A stretch of 64,000 bases of DNA from Alectoria sarmentosa. Its lineage: Eukaryota > Ascomycota > Lecanoromycetes > Lecanorales > Parmeliaceae. The DNA lies in contig WOGZ01000046.1 of assembly GCA_009733775.1 (NCBI GenBank), positions 1 through 64,000 on the forward strand, in the 5' to 3' direction. Below are positions 48,341 to 59,575 of this stretch, piece by piece. The position numbers and the translations under genes are program-made. The notes below the pieces were generated by a model. That model saw nothing but the letters and a program-made list of their open reading frames with translations, was not told where the DNA came from and did no database searches. The stretch's first letter is position 1, and each line of letters opens with the position of its first letter.

Positions 48341-48528
48341 TGCACCAGGCTTTACTCATAATCAAGGTACGTTGGACATGGTCTATGAGAACCCTGGGAG
48401 CTGACCACGTCCAGACACTTGTTCTCGGAGAGTTGGTCCATCTCTCACACCACGTTCATTCACCACATTCCTTCAAGATAGACCACAGTCGCTACTTCTC
48501 AACCCGTCCAAATCATTCAACATCGAAC

Positions 48529-49801
48529 ATGTATCGCCTATCAAGTCTGGTCATTGTGCTTTCCCTCGTTCTATTTTCTTGGAGCTCCTGGTCAGCTCCA
48601 TTCAGCACTGCTTCGATGAAAAGAAGCGCTGTTCTTCCAAGCATGGCTGGCAGCCCAGAAATCTTTGGTCAGGGTACATATCCTCGGGCAAATAGTCTTT
48701 CTGATCCATCCTTGCCGGCTGGTAGCATCATTGGCGCCTATACCGCTTTCAATGATGGTGATAATGCTCTCGAGATTGTCATGAGCACCGACAACGGCAA
48801 GTCATGGCAAGCAGTTGGAGAAGTTACGAGAGGGCCATCGGACGCAAACGACATCGACAATCCATACGTCCTCCAACTTCCATCAGGCCGCGTTCTTTGT
48901 GTGTTCAGAAACCACTCCAAGGACCCCAGCACTGGAGCCTATTTGTTCTTTCGCATTACCGTGGCCTATTCAGACGATCTGGGCAAGACATGGACCTATC
49001 TAAGTACTCCATCATCGGATCCTGGACCGGTCAATGGAAACTGGGAGCCATTTCTCCGCAATGCTCAAGATGGATCGCTACAGCTTTATTACTCCCGCGA
49101 GAACTCCGCCGTCGATCAAGACACGCTGGAGAGATTTTCTACAGATGGCGGTACAACATGGACGGAGGCTCAGACCATTTCAGGCGCTGGCATAACCTCA
49201 CGTGACGGTATGTAAACGTTGGCGGTGATTCCTTAGTTGACACCGACTTGTGAGCCGCGTGAGATATTCTGGGAGCAAAAGACCGTTGTTGTACCTCTCC
49301 AGATCTTACTGTGACTTAGGATCGTTGCACGCATCCAGACATGCTGACCTACACTTTGACGCAGGGATGACAGGGGTTACAACTGTCAGTGGGGTGGACT
49401 TGATGGCAGTCTTCGAGAGCGAGTCAGAAGGAACGTTTGTTGTTGAATCCATCACTTCCTCCGATGACGGCAAGACCTGGGGCAATCGAAATACTGTCTA
49501 TACCCCAGATAGCCCCAACACCTCCGCCGGCGCGCCACAAATCGTCACTGTGGATGGTACGCTCTGTGTCAGCTTCATGACGAACGAAGACTCTACTCTA
49601 GCTGCTCCTTCGGACGGCTATACCACGAACACGGCAGCTAAATTCATTACCAGCGGAGACGGTGGGCTCACTTGGGGTAACAAGATAATTGTTGGTCAGA
49701 TTTTGAGTGTATGGCCAGGTCTGTATGCTCTGGAAGGAGCAAGTCTCTTGATGTTATTCGACAATGGAGGTGCGAAAGCCCAAACTATTAATCTGAGTTG
49801 A
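48529..49801 (+). CDS. Secreted Asp-box (BNR) glycoside hydrolase, GH93-like
   Basis: Exon 1 is 48529-49207, the intron is 49208-49364 (157 nt), and exon 2 is 49365-49801, giving 371 aa. The start encodes a signal peptide (MYRLSSLVIVLSLVLFSWSSWSA). Five Asp-box repeats (SxDxGxxW type) are visible: STDNGKSW, SDDLGKTW, STDGGTTW, SDDGKTW and SGDGGLTW, which mark a six-bladed propeller. The arrangement NIDNPYVLQLPSGRVLCVFRN-like, NWEPFLR and SRDGMTGV resembles GH93 exo-arabinanases of plant-degrading fungi. Sialidase-type enzymes share the fold and cannot be excluded. It is likely an extracellular enzyme acting on plant arabinan. It is a single gene with no neighbouring cell-wall enzymes. Confidence 0.85.
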
Positions 49802-51811
49802 GCGCATTTCTTCTTGAGCGACGGGCGTAATCTAGCTACAATTCCGCGCCGTTCAGTCTATTAATGCCATTTAATACATCGGTTCGAACTCGAAGCTGGC
49901 TTTATCTAGACAATATCCTTGCCTCTCGTCGCAGGTTTGTGTAGCACAATGGAGCATGACATCGCTTCCAAGCCCTGAACTTGTAATCAATTCAACTCCT
50001 CCCGAGCTCTCGAATTATCTCCAAGCTTAGTCTTTGACCGATACATCTTACATCTTACAGCTCACATCTCACATCTCACATCTCACATCTCACATCTCAC
50101 AGCAATGCCACGCACGACTTGACAATCAAGTCGGTCTCGAGCTCCGATTTTCGGACGACCAAAAGCAAGGCTTCGTGCAATTTACGATGATTTCAGAAGG
50201 CGAAAGCAAGCATAGTCGCAATGACAGCTCCTCAAATCTATTACAAACGTCAGAATGGAGGCCAGAAATTTGTGGTTATTGTGAGTCGGTATCCAATCAA
50301 AAATTTTGAATGAAAGCTTCGCATGCCCAGAAGCGCCAAAATCTGCTCAGTATGAGTCTTTTTTCAGAAACGAAAATTCATAGAAAAAAGGGGAAAAAAA
50401 TGAATATGCCATTTTCCGTCTCATACATTATCATCTCCAGTCATACCTCTCCCAGAGAGCAAGAACAATGGTCTCACTCCACTTATCTGAAACCCGACTC
50501 TGACGCTGCCGAATTAGCTGCGAAAATGTTCATATCAAACTTGCCCTTCTACGTCCTCAAGCTTCGTCACAAAGGCCGCCGAATTTTCACAAAGAAGGTA
50601 CCAAAATGCTCCAAGGATGCTGCCTAAGAATCCATCTCTTCCGCTTTTCCAACTCATCATTGACCAACGCGTCTGTCGAGACCTCGTCCGCGCTCATCGA
50701 TCTCTCGGACCCGAAGGTTACACTCCGTCCATACAGCCATGGTAATCTTGATGTCCTACTCTGCGAATGTCCCAGCCTCGGTCTTCTCTCCAGCTGTCCC
50801 TGAGACCCGGTGGAGCTGTTCATCACTACCCGGGCCGCAACAACTTCGCCCCTTTCCCCCAGCCAGCTGACTTACAACCTGCACTTGTACAAGACACTGA
50901 GCTTGGAGCATCTCACCTTGATTCGGGAAGTCGAGACACGCTTCTTTTATCCCACGCTACCGAACAGACCAGTACCATCTTACACGGGTAAGCCAGAACC
51001 AATCACGCCGGAACAACGCTCTCATTGCAACCGAGTAGGCACCGACATGGAGCCATGGGAAGAGGCGTATAGACCGATTGCCAACATCCTGCCACCTCTC
51101 CAGTACGCATCACATTCGATTACATGAGCGCCCAACGCTTTTGTGACTTTACTCAGGGGTTTGTTGGGTACATGGGAAGATACAGTCCGATTTTGCCAGG
51201 AATTCGGACTGTCAAGGCCGCACGCCACGACGGGGTCCTTGAGTATGTCGTTTCTGGTGACATACGGAAGTTGTAGGCGTGGCAACATTGCCATAGGTTT
51301 GGGTCAGGTTGAGGAGCGACCATTGATCACGGCAACGCTACGCTCTTTGTTGTTGCAAAGAAATCAAACGTCTTTTCCATTCCAATTATGCATGCTCAAG
51401 GAGCTGTTCTGTGGAAGCCGAGATGATCACGAATCGATGTAAGCGTCAATGACCACGCTTATCCGGCTATAATCACACCGTGTCCCGCTAAAGTTCAAAG
51501 AAGGAGATTCTAGAGTAGAAAAGACTGTGAACAAAGTCCTTACACCGTCCTTTATTCGACGGGCTCTATAAATTGATGGCAATCCTAGGGCCTGTAGTCA
51601 GTCAAAGTGTCAGTAGTGGTTGATTGATCTTTACAAACTATGCTCACCATCTCTTCCACCCCGTTTGATAATAAATAATATAGCCTTTCTATGTGATATG
51701 CGTACAACAATCGCTCCTGTGAATCCGACCAACATGCAAGACAGACATCCTACCTGTACAGCTCATTGGCCCTCGGAGTACTGTCTGTCTCTGACCGCGC
51801 AGGCTGGCCCA
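49802..51811. other. Gene-poor region with possible decayed gene
   Basis: A CTCACAT minisatellite at 50061-50101 is followed by short protein-like stretches in shifting plus-strand frames (for example CRDLVRAHRSLGPEGY near 50665-50715 and EPWEEAYRPIANILPPLQY near 51050-51105). They could not be joined into one spliced gene. They may be remnants of a degraded gene. Confidence 0.45.
50061..50101. repeat. (CTCACAT)n 7-bp minisatellite
   Basis: Five to six tandem CTCACAT copies, preceded by imperfect ones (CATCTTACA). Confidence 0.9.
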
Positions 51812-52633
51812 TCAGCTCAGCTTTCTCGTAGCCCGGCAGTATCTCTGCTCCGTCCACTGCACACAAGTTTGGATTCCTTGCACCGTTTCGTTGGGGTTTC
51901 GCCGGCCGAAGAACAGGCATATAAGACTGCCTTGTGCACAAATGCCTACTAGTGTTCCAACGGCAATACTGAACTTCTCGCTTATGCTGAGACTGGAGGG
52001 TGCTCTTAACGGAGCCGCCGGTGGCTGAGAAGCGGATGTGGACGTCACGAGGGCGGAAGAGGTCGTGAAAGCACACGTATTGCTTCCTGAACCGCTAGCG
52101 GCGCTACTCGTCAAAGTTGGCATCGTATGACCGTTGGTACTGTAACAGCTGCTCGGAACGGCGGCCACGGTCGATAGAGGCCCATTCTTTCGATGTTCTA
52201 CCTACGCAACTCCTTATGCATTGAAACAACAGGCCTGACTATTTGGGTTCACGCAGAGGGTACCATCATGGCAATTGGTGGTGTTGAGTGTGAAATTGAA
52301 GAGCCCACCGTTGTCTGAACTCGCACAATTAGACAGGGACTTGTCCCAAGGCATGGGCGCTAACAAGCAAGACGAGCTCAGTGGCAGAACAAGTGGGATC
52401 TTGCCATGTCTTGTTTGTGCAGCTTCCTAAATCCCAACTCCCAAACCCGTTGATACAGTAGATACTTTTGCACAATAGTGACTGCCCCCACAACAGGTGC
52501 TATCGTTTGCCGCTGGATCGCAAGAGAAATCGTCGGCTGGGCTGCCGCCCTCATAACAGCAGCTCTTCAATTGACCATAGCAGATTGGAGTCAATAAGGT
52601 CGACAGAACGAGGAGAGAATGAAGCGTGTGCAT
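51812..52633 (-). CDS. Cys-rich single-pass membrane protein, integrity uncertain
   Basis: A signal peptide (MHTLHSLLVLSTLLTPICYGQ) precedes a Cys-rich ectodomain (KSCCYEGG...STCCGGSHYC), an N-glycosylation-rich middle (LFNFTLNTTNCHDGTLC) and a Ser/Thr stalk. A membrane segment (FSIAVGTLVGICAQGSLICLFF) and a basic tail follow. One open model uses exons 52466-52633, 52253-52426 and 51812-52201 with phase-0 introns of 39 and 51 nt (243 aa). The 39-nt intron is unusually short. The expected conserved block GSCTNKTWQDPTC lies in a different frame of the second exon. Either the family is divergent here or one or two indels have broken the gene. This architecture is common for fungal surface proteins of unknown role. 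Confidence 0.5.
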
Positions 52634-53779
52634 TTTGACTGCGCAGAGGATTTAGCAGAACAGTTTGTACCAATGGACTGTAGAGAAAGAAGGGGTAAGT
52701 GCCTAAGATTGTAGGAAAAAAATTCATTGCCTGCGTCTTATCAATTAGCATTCTTGAAACATTGCTCGTGCAAAGCTAATGAAGCCCTTCTCTTGGCCCT
52801 GTTTCGGAATGGTTAATAGCTGAGTCTTGCCTTTGACTTTTATATAATAATCCTAGTCTAGCAAATCCACTGTCGTGTCAGTAGCTGCAGGTCACGTAGA
52901 GATCTGAATAGTATACCATCGTGTGGTAGTTGCTCCAAGAGCAAGGCTTAACAGAACATATTCCTGTCATATCTGCTTTGACTCCGACCCCTATAGCAAG
53001 TAGCTGATGTGTCGCTCCTGAGCTGTGTGAACATCATTCGCTCTTCTGCGTTTCTTGGACGCTCCTTCTTAAAATAGTTTACCCTCCAGGTTTTGGTATG
53101 CCTCTTCATCCTCTCTTTCACCTTCCTTGTCCTCCTCCTTGCCCTCCTCGAATATTTTGCACCTTTTTGACTTTTACATATATTTGCTCGTCACCACGCT
53201 CATGACAATTAGCATAGATCCAGATAATTCCTTTTTGCGGACCCGAGTTCGATCAGTGTGACGCAGCATTTTCTTTTCCGTCTTCAGGTTCTTAAAAGAG
53301 GGATCGTCGCACCAGCCGATCTTGATATTATGCGTACTTCCATCCCTCGGCTATTTCCTTTGCATTTGCAGCGATTCATTAATATCCAAGACTCCATTTG
53401 ACTCGTCAAGCTACCAGGGAGGTTGGCGAATCTGGGCGTTGGCATCATTCGATCTAAGCACAATGATCGGTTCACACCCCCGCCGAGTTGGCTGTGAGTG
53501 TGCAGGGTGGACTTCAGCAATGCATGTGACAGATCAGAAGTACCCTCTTTATTAGATCAAATCTTGACCTTGGAAGGTTTCGAACGAAAGGGCTGCCAGC
53601 TTCTCTGGCTGGCCGCCCCCAGCTCCACATCTTGCTTTGATGCGGATCCCAAGATATGTCCACCCAGCGGGCTAATGTGCACGTCAAATTGCAAGCGTGC
53701 TGTGAGAGATATTGAACACCGGCAGAGTCTGAGTTTTCTCTCAACTCTTCAACAAACGGACGCTTGTCGCCAGTCTTTT
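52634..53779. other. Intergenic region, no gene seen
   Basis: Short open frames only, none with recognisable features. A pyrimidine-rich CCTTGTCCTCC stretch lies at 53105-53150. Confidence 0.5.
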
Positions 53780-54348
53780 TTACACACGTTCCTCCTTCGC
53801 CTGTTCCTCCACAGGCTCGCCGCTGTCATTTCCAGTTTCTTCTTCCCCGTCCTCTCTTTCGTCCTGTGACTTATGTTTCCGCCTCGCCTTCTTACTCTTG
53901 CTAGCCTTCTTCTTGCTCTTGATAGCCGCTATCAATGCCGTCCTGCTATCAGGACCTTTCTCTGCAGCCTCAATATTCTCGGCAAGTAAACTCCTGGCAA
54001 TCTTCCGGTTCTGTGACCGTGATCTTGTGGCTTGCGATTTGATAGTTGTGCCTGTGGGGACGTGCTTCAATTGGACGGCGGACGAAGTCTTGTTCTAATA
54101 GCATTAAGATATATCAGTCGTCGCAATTGGGAGATAAGGGTTCCGTGGGATAGCCGACATACAATCTTCTGGCCTCCAGGCCCGCTTCCTTTCAGGAAAG
54201 CTTCCTCGATGTCTTCCTCCTTGAGGACGAGCCGAGGGGGCATCTGCGCTGCAGCCGCAACGTTTCGCAAGATGAAGTGTCTTTTCACAAGACGAAAGGG
54301 CGACTTGATTGATTTGAGGCTCGATCTAGAGGTTCTGAAGAAGAGCAT
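53780..54348 (-). CDS. RSO55: Mitochondrial GGQ peptide-chain release factor-like protein (C12orf65/Rso55 type)
   Basis: Exon 1 is 54163-54348, the intron is 54095-54162 (68 nt), and exon 2 is 53780-54094, giving 166 aa. The Arg/Ser-rich N-terminus is a likely mitochondrial presequence. The catalytic loop reads LKEEDIEEAFLKGSGPGGQ, with the GGQ motif that triggers peptidyl-tRNA hydrolysis. The splice falls just after it, giving KINKTSSAVQLKHVPTG. Then come TRSRSQNRKIARSLL and a long Lys/Glu-rich tail that would bind rRNA. There is no codon-recognition domain, so this is a rescue-type factor of stalled mitoribosomes, not a stop-codon reader. The GPGGQ..NKT..V.L.H.PTG pattern fits the C12orf65 branch better than the ICT1 branch. 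Confidence 0.9.
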
Positions 54349-54898
54349 GACGAATGTATTATGTTTGACCGACTATTGATGGATTGCTGCACCGGAGCCT
54401 GTAGATGGTCATGCTGGATCTGAAAAGGGATCGAAGACAATGACAAGTCTTCGCTTGATTCTGATATCTGAAAGAAAGAGGAGAAATTACAGCATGCGCT
54501 TTGTGTGGCGTTGAGGATGAGAACGTAAGAAGTAGACTATGGAAGAGCAATTGTAAGGTATACAGTAGTACATAGCGCGGATCTTTGCCAAATGCCAAGA
54601 AATAAAAGGCGGAGTGGCGGCGGAGATTGGTCCGTGAAAGAAGAACCATCCCTTCTCCAATGTCTTCCCGAAATACTTGCGTATTACCCACGTTCCGATA
54701 CTTCAATTATCGAGGCAGTCATGACCGTGTAATCTTCTTTTTGGGAAACGAATTGTACAACCTCCCTGGAGATCCTTGACTCCACGCTCAGACCAACACC
54801 CATCCCCCTTGATTCCCTTTGGCGCCTGCACGCTTGCTGGTCATTGGCAAAGTAAGGAAACTCGAACATCGCGGAACATACACAAGTCTCCTTCCGCA
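54349..54898. promoter_or_regulatory. Divergent region, release factor / SPT small subunit
   Basis: 550 bp between start codons. No gene or specific motif is recognised. Confidence 0.4.
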
Positions 54899-55414
54899 AT
54901 GTTATACGCCTCGGATTTGATTCGATGGCTGCAGCGCAAACGCTACCAATATGAAGTGACCTTTTCACTGTACATGCTTACACCTACCGAGAAATTCATC
55001 TTCAGTATGTTTCCCTTCTCAGCCATAGAGTTTACGTTCAAGAGCCGGCCAGAGCATGAATTTCCCATAATGTTCCCTGTCGCTTTCTCCATTGCCGAGT
55101 CTTCGGCCCTGCTCTACTACGTTCCACCTTGATTTCACTGCCATTCAAGCCTGCGCTGACGTTCCTCTGCAGACACGTTCCTCCTTCTCTTCATCTCCTT
55201 GATCATCGTTGCCGCGTCGCTATACCTCCCTGAACACGTGATGAAAATGGCTAGCAGAGCATGGTTCTACTACGCTGGGGACGAGACTGCCGTAGGGGTA
55301 GGGACAAGAGCAGGGTCTGGCCCTGGCGTCGCTGGGGCGAGACAGGGTGACATGGGAAAAACTGGGGGGAAGATGGACGGGCAAGACGTGCTGAAAATGC
55401 TGGGTTCGTTATAG
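54899..55414 (+). CDS. Serine palmitoyltransferase small subunit-like protein
   Basis: Exon 1 is 54899-55004, the intron is 55005-55172 (168 nt), and exon 2 is 55173-55414, giving 115 aa. The core after splicing is IRWLQRKRYQYEVTFSLYMLTPTEKFIFN, then a hydrophobic helix TFLLLFISLIIVAASLYLPEHV. This matches the ssSPT pattern (an aromatic-rich WxxYQY..ALYMLEPWE motif followed by one ER membrane helix). Such subunits stimulate serine palmitoyltransferase, the first step of sphingolipid synthesis, and can set acyl-CoA choice. The Gly-rich tail (about 35 residues) is extra relative to the animal proteins. The protein is too small and split to be seen as one frame. Confidence 0.85.
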
Positions 55415-55619
55415 CAATGTGCTGGCGGTACGTTTTGGCGCCATGTTGTGACGTTCCATGATGAGACAAAGGGGCTGCGGCATTGGAGCATCCGAGCTGC
55501 AGTTGCGTCTGCATTTGTCTCGAGGTAGCATGGATTCCTGGCGTGCTAAGAGCGTGTACATCGCGGCTTTGTCAGATCAGTCTAGGCTTCATATTCATTA
55601 CGTTCATCTATTCCAAGTC

Positions 55620-56399
55620 TTATAGCACCCCCTTCGTACTCCCCACCTCCCCCTCCCTGCCCTCGATCCTCGCACAAGCCATCTTACACGCCCCCGCCAA
55701 TGCCTTGAATGCACTCTCTGCCCTGTGATGATCATTACTTCCCCGAATCACGTCCACATGGAGCGTGACCCCCGCGGCCATCGCCCAACTGCTCAGTCCA
55801 TGGTGTATCATCTGACTATTCAGCTGTCCAATCATTGGTCCATCAAAATCGAAATTGCCGACGAAGAAGGGGCGGGAGGATATGTCGAGGACGGCGCGGG
55901 AGAGAGCTTCGTCGAGGGGTGCGTAGCAGTGGCCGAAGCGGGCGAGGCCGGTGCGGGGACCCAAAGCGGTGGTGAAGGCGGTGCCGAGGGCGAGGAGGGT
56001 GTCTTCGGTTGCATGGTGGTCGTCGACTATAGAAAGCGTTAGCCATCAGATTCAATTGATCGGTTATCAGGGCAGAAATGTGAACTTGCTGGCCAAATCC
56101 CCTCTACACCGCACCCGTAAACTCCAACCCGCATGCTTCGACCATGCATGCAGCATGTGATCTAAAAAGCCTATGCCGGTCCATACCCAGATTTGCTGAG
56201 AACCTTTCAGTTGGGACGCATGGTGGTTCGTCGTTTGCGAAGGAATGGGGGCATTGGGTGCCACGCTCTCGGCGGAGAACTCTGCATTGTCGGGCAGAGG
56301 GTCGATGGGTCCGCCGTCGAGGGATAGAGAGACTTGGATTTTGGTTTCGTTGGTATTCCGATTTATGAGAGCGGTACGGCGGGAAGGTAGGGTGGACAT
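55620..56399 (-). CDS. HIS3: Imidazoleglycerol-phosphate dehydratase
   Basis: Sixth step of histidine biosynthesis: dehydration of imidazoleglycerol phosphate. Exon 1 is 56090-56399, the intron is 56027-56089 (63 nt), and exon 2 is 55620-56026, giving 238 aa, the normal length. Metal-binding motifs are GIGFLDHMLHAW, IDDHHATEDT and DHHRAESAFKALA. The only donor that restores the conserved DL-x-IDDHH junction is GC (GCAAGT), so this is a GC-AG intron; no GT in the neighbourhood gives the correct phase. There is a short insertion after LDGGPIDPLPD compared with yeast. It converges on the SPT small-subunit gene (205 bp between stops). Confidence 0.95.
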
Positions 56400-56893
56400 G
56401 ACGATGGAAATAGTGGTGCAAGATCTAATTGTTTTATTGGGTACTAGAATTCAAGCGTGGTTTCTGTGTGGCAGGCATACTGCCAGGGAAAGTGGCAGCA
56501 GTCTTGGGTATTGGCATCTTCCTCGTTCATATGGTGCTTCAGAGGGAAACAAGCCAAGAGAATCTGGTGATTGACGTGCAAGAATAGTCCGCACAGAGCG
56601 CCATAATATCGTGGTTGAACTGTCAACCTTCGAGGGAGTCCTACCCCTGCATAACATTCTCGCTGCCAGCCTGGTGGACAGTATTTGCAAGTGGATTTCT
56701 GCAAAAATTGTTCATTATCTAAATGCCTCTCATCTCGACTGCAAGAAGACAATGTAGCAGAAAGTCGGAAAGCTTGATAGGGCAAGCACTTGATGTGGAT
56801 GCTTAGTCCATATATTCCCCCTTCATTCCCACATTGCATCAGATCGCTCCGCTCCGTTGCCTTCCGGGTATCATCGCGAAAACCAAGCCCAAA
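56400..56893. other. HIS3 upstream region
   Basis: Lies between the HIS3 start and the stop of the next minus-strand gene. No gene is seen. Confidence 0.5.
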
Positions 56894-58106
56894 TCAAGCT
56901 CCAGCGACCTGTAAAAGAACACCTTCAGATCCAATGAATCTGCATCCCCCAAATCCTTTCAATATTCTCTCCATCTTGACGACAGGCCCTTTTTGCTTGC
57001 CTCCATTTGCGTGTACCGAAAGCTGTCCATCTTCGAACAACTCCTTGACGCCGATAAGCAGGTCCATTTCCCGGTCAGGGGTGCTCCAAGTTCGAGTCTC
57101 AGTGACTTCGTGCTTCTCATAGTCCGTATTTCCACCCTTGTCCGTAGTCCCTTTCTCCCAGATGAAGCTACCTGGCAAGCAGACTAGATCCCATCCCTGC
57201 TCCATTATCTGCCGAGGTCCGTCGTCGGTGGCCAGATACCCACCCTTTTCGACCACCACCGTCTTCTTGATCCAATCTAAAGCCCCTATCTTCTGTAGTC
57301 GAAGCGGTGAATCGGGCTCCATGTCATGATCTTCATCGTAGCCGCCAAAGCTGTCCTCATCGCCATTGCGGAAACCATCTGGGATGACGAAGTTAATCTC
57401 TCTCAAGGCTCTGTCTTGCGTGAGGAGAGCGCAGATTCTCTGGATGGCAATTCTGTCAAGGTCTTCAAGTTGTCGGAATCAGCTTTGCTTCTGTGAATTG
57501 GGATTCGGATGTAAGGCATGTGCAATGGCCCTCGAACGTGTCTTACAATCAAACGCTAGTAAGGTTTAGGAAGGAGTCACTCGAAGAGGTAGACTTACGT
57601 CCTTCTGAGTCGACCTTGACCATATGCATGTGCGGGAGATTCTTGGATCTGCCGTTGAGGTCCTTGTTGTCAGCGTCTTTGACTGGCCAGCGCATGTAGA
57701 TAGGTGCATGGACATCGACGCGGTGTATTCGTGCTCGAGCTTGAGCGCCTATTGTCAAATAAAAGCGGAGGAACCCCTGCCAGCCACTTCTGCCAGAGAA
57801 TTTGAAGTGATTTTCGCTCCAAAAGAATCTGGCTGCTTCATTGTAGACTTGACGGCATGTACCCAGAAGACCGGTGGCCATTTCTTTGCGAACGTACTCC
57901 AAACCCTCTTGATAACGTATCTTGAGTCCTCCAATTGATGGCTTTTCCTCTTCGTCAGACTTTGTCCACTTATGAGGCCATAGGTCGAGGGGCTCATCTC
58001 TGACTAGAGCGTAGCGATAGATCTTGGTCCGGATCTCACCAGGGAGCCTAAGGACTGGTGACTGGAGTTGCCCTTTGATACGAGAGCGGGGCGGAGACCG
58101 GGCCAT
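56894..58106 (-). CDS. 2EXR/F-box-like fungal protein of unknown function
   Basis: Exon 1 is 57599-58106, the intron is 57463-57598 (136 nt, acceptor TTGAAG), and exon 2 is 56894-57462, giving 358 aa. The start MARSPPRSR precedes VLRLPGEIRTKIYRYALV, the N-terminal signature of the large ascomycete family annotated as 2EXR or F-box-like proteins. TCRQVYNEAARFFWSENHFKFSG and a first-strand/loop pattern LTIGAQARARIHRVDV follow. After the intron comes DRIAIQRICALLTQDRALREINFVIPDGF. The second half carries acidic and hydrophobic stretches with no motif that I know. The acceptor was chosen because other acceptors run into a stop. The function is unknown; such genes are often accessory and variable between strains. 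Confidence 0.7.
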
Positions 58107-58897
58107 GGATGCGGTAAGAGGAGTATGGACAGTAGCTAGAAGACAGTGATTGTAAGTCGTGTGTAACGGAAACCAGATGGCCGGTGTCGTCGACCTTGCC
58201 AAGAATAATCCAGGACTTCTATCTGCTTTGGCCACAACCCCCAATCCTTCCTCATGGACAGGCTACTACCATCAAGATCTTGTTCCTTCGACACGTTGAC
58301 TGTCACGAAGATGGCTGTACAATAAGAGGCAAGTATAAGAAATGCGGAGAAAGAATGACAAGTAATCAATTTTTGGGGGATAGCTCCACAAAGCTGCCTC
58401 AGACTAGCTTGGGTGACATTGTCACGCATCCATGCATGGGGAACCGATGAAAAAATCCCCAGTTGAGGGTACTGGGTGTCAAGAGAAAAAAGTTTTGCGG
58501 TAAGAATTTAAGCAGGAACCTTCAACAATTTACCCAGCTTCACCGCTTAGCTGAATACAGGTATGGCAAGTTGCAGGGACATGTTGGGGACTATAGACCC
58601 ATACTGGCTGTGTTCTCACTGGAGTTTCACATATTGGAACAGATCTGTTGCACTTGTATACAAGTGTAAAAATCAAAGCATTGCCTGGTAGGCTGGAAGT
58701 TTCTATCAGCATCTAAATTCTAAAGTATCTAGCCTCGTCCCACGGCCTTGGCCCTTAAGCCAGCAAAATAAGGGTTTGATAAGCGCCTAGGCGCCGGGTA
58801 CTTCCTCCTTCTAAACCAAAATAGTAAAGTAGGCTAGTGACCATCAGTCCCACTCGATTGCTCTATCCTCCGCTGTGACGAAGCATAGACTCCAACA
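58107..58897. other. Divergent intergenic region, no gene seen
   Basis: 791 bp between divergent starts. Only short frames are present. Confidence 0.5.
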
Positions 58898-59575
58898 ATG
58901 CCCCGCAGGACAGAAGAGGAGACAAGTGCTGCTGGTGCTGAAGCCTTGAGGGGTGCAGTTGTAGGCGCCGCCAAGGTAGAGAGGCCCCTCCAAGTCTTTA
59001 TCCGTAACTCCTCGCTGCTCATATACTTTACGATTTGCTTCTCCCAGCCTTGCCTTTACTGACACAGTAGCATCTTCAGTGGGGTCTCATTGCTGGTGGT
59101 CTCGGTGCCGTAGGATACTTTCTTTCTCCTGTCAGTTATCTTTTCCGAGCTGCCCCCGCTTCATTCGTGCAAGTACTTTGAGCTGCAAGACCTGTCGCAG
59201 GAGTAAAACGCTCCCGAGACCTGCCTCACCACTCATATCCAATCTCAATCCTAACAGAGACATGCTGACTCCGAAATCATTAAGATCTATCGAGGCTTGA
59301 CTGTACAGTTCAAAGTGTATGTTCTTGTACCGTCTACCACGCCTCTGCATTTCAACTCGACCCGATCTGACCTGACACTTATTTATAGGTACATCCAGCT
59401 ATCCGGTATGACGTTCGGGGGTTGGATCGAGGCCGATCGACGGCTGCGTGCGTACGAGTTCCATGCTAGACGTGAGAAGAAGAGGCAGAACGACGAAGCA
59501 GTGTGGAGACGATGGGAGGGCATGATTGAGCAGCAGGAGCGGAGAGAACAAGAGCAGAAACAGGAGAAAGGCTGA
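58898..59575 (+). CDS. Small four-exon protein with a membrane segment, function unknown
   Basis: Exons 58898-58975, 59080-59130, 59285-59316 and 59389-59575 give 115 aa. Introns are 104, 154 and 72 nt. It reads MPRRTEEETSAAGAEALRGAVVG, then a Gly/Ala-rich hydrophobic helix crossing the first splice (WGLIAGGLGAVGYFLSP), IYRGLTVQFKVYIQLSGMTFGGWIEADRRLRAYE, and a highly charged coiled-coil-like tail. All four exons keep phase and the joined hydrophobic helices are sensible, so I trust the model. The layout (acidic start, one or two helices, ADRxxRxYE motif) is found in small ascomycete proteins that may be mitochondrial, but I cannot name the family. Confidence 0.7.

Larger units (their letters stand above)
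47035..48528. other. Intergenic region rich in simple repeats
   Basis: No gene. It holds TACCTTAGG/AAAGTA-rich DNA (47460-47520), a GTGGTGGGA minisatellite (47812-47855) and a long CAT microsatellite (48256-48340). The frame of the downstream glycosidase happens to stay open back to 48001 and would read the CAT tract as poly-His, but the signal peptide at 48529 argues against that start. Confidence 0.6.

Noticed and set aside
48001..48528. Poly-His N-terminal extension of the glycosidase
   Set aside because: A clean signal peptide begins at 48529, and the upstream part is low-complexity; kept only as a finding.
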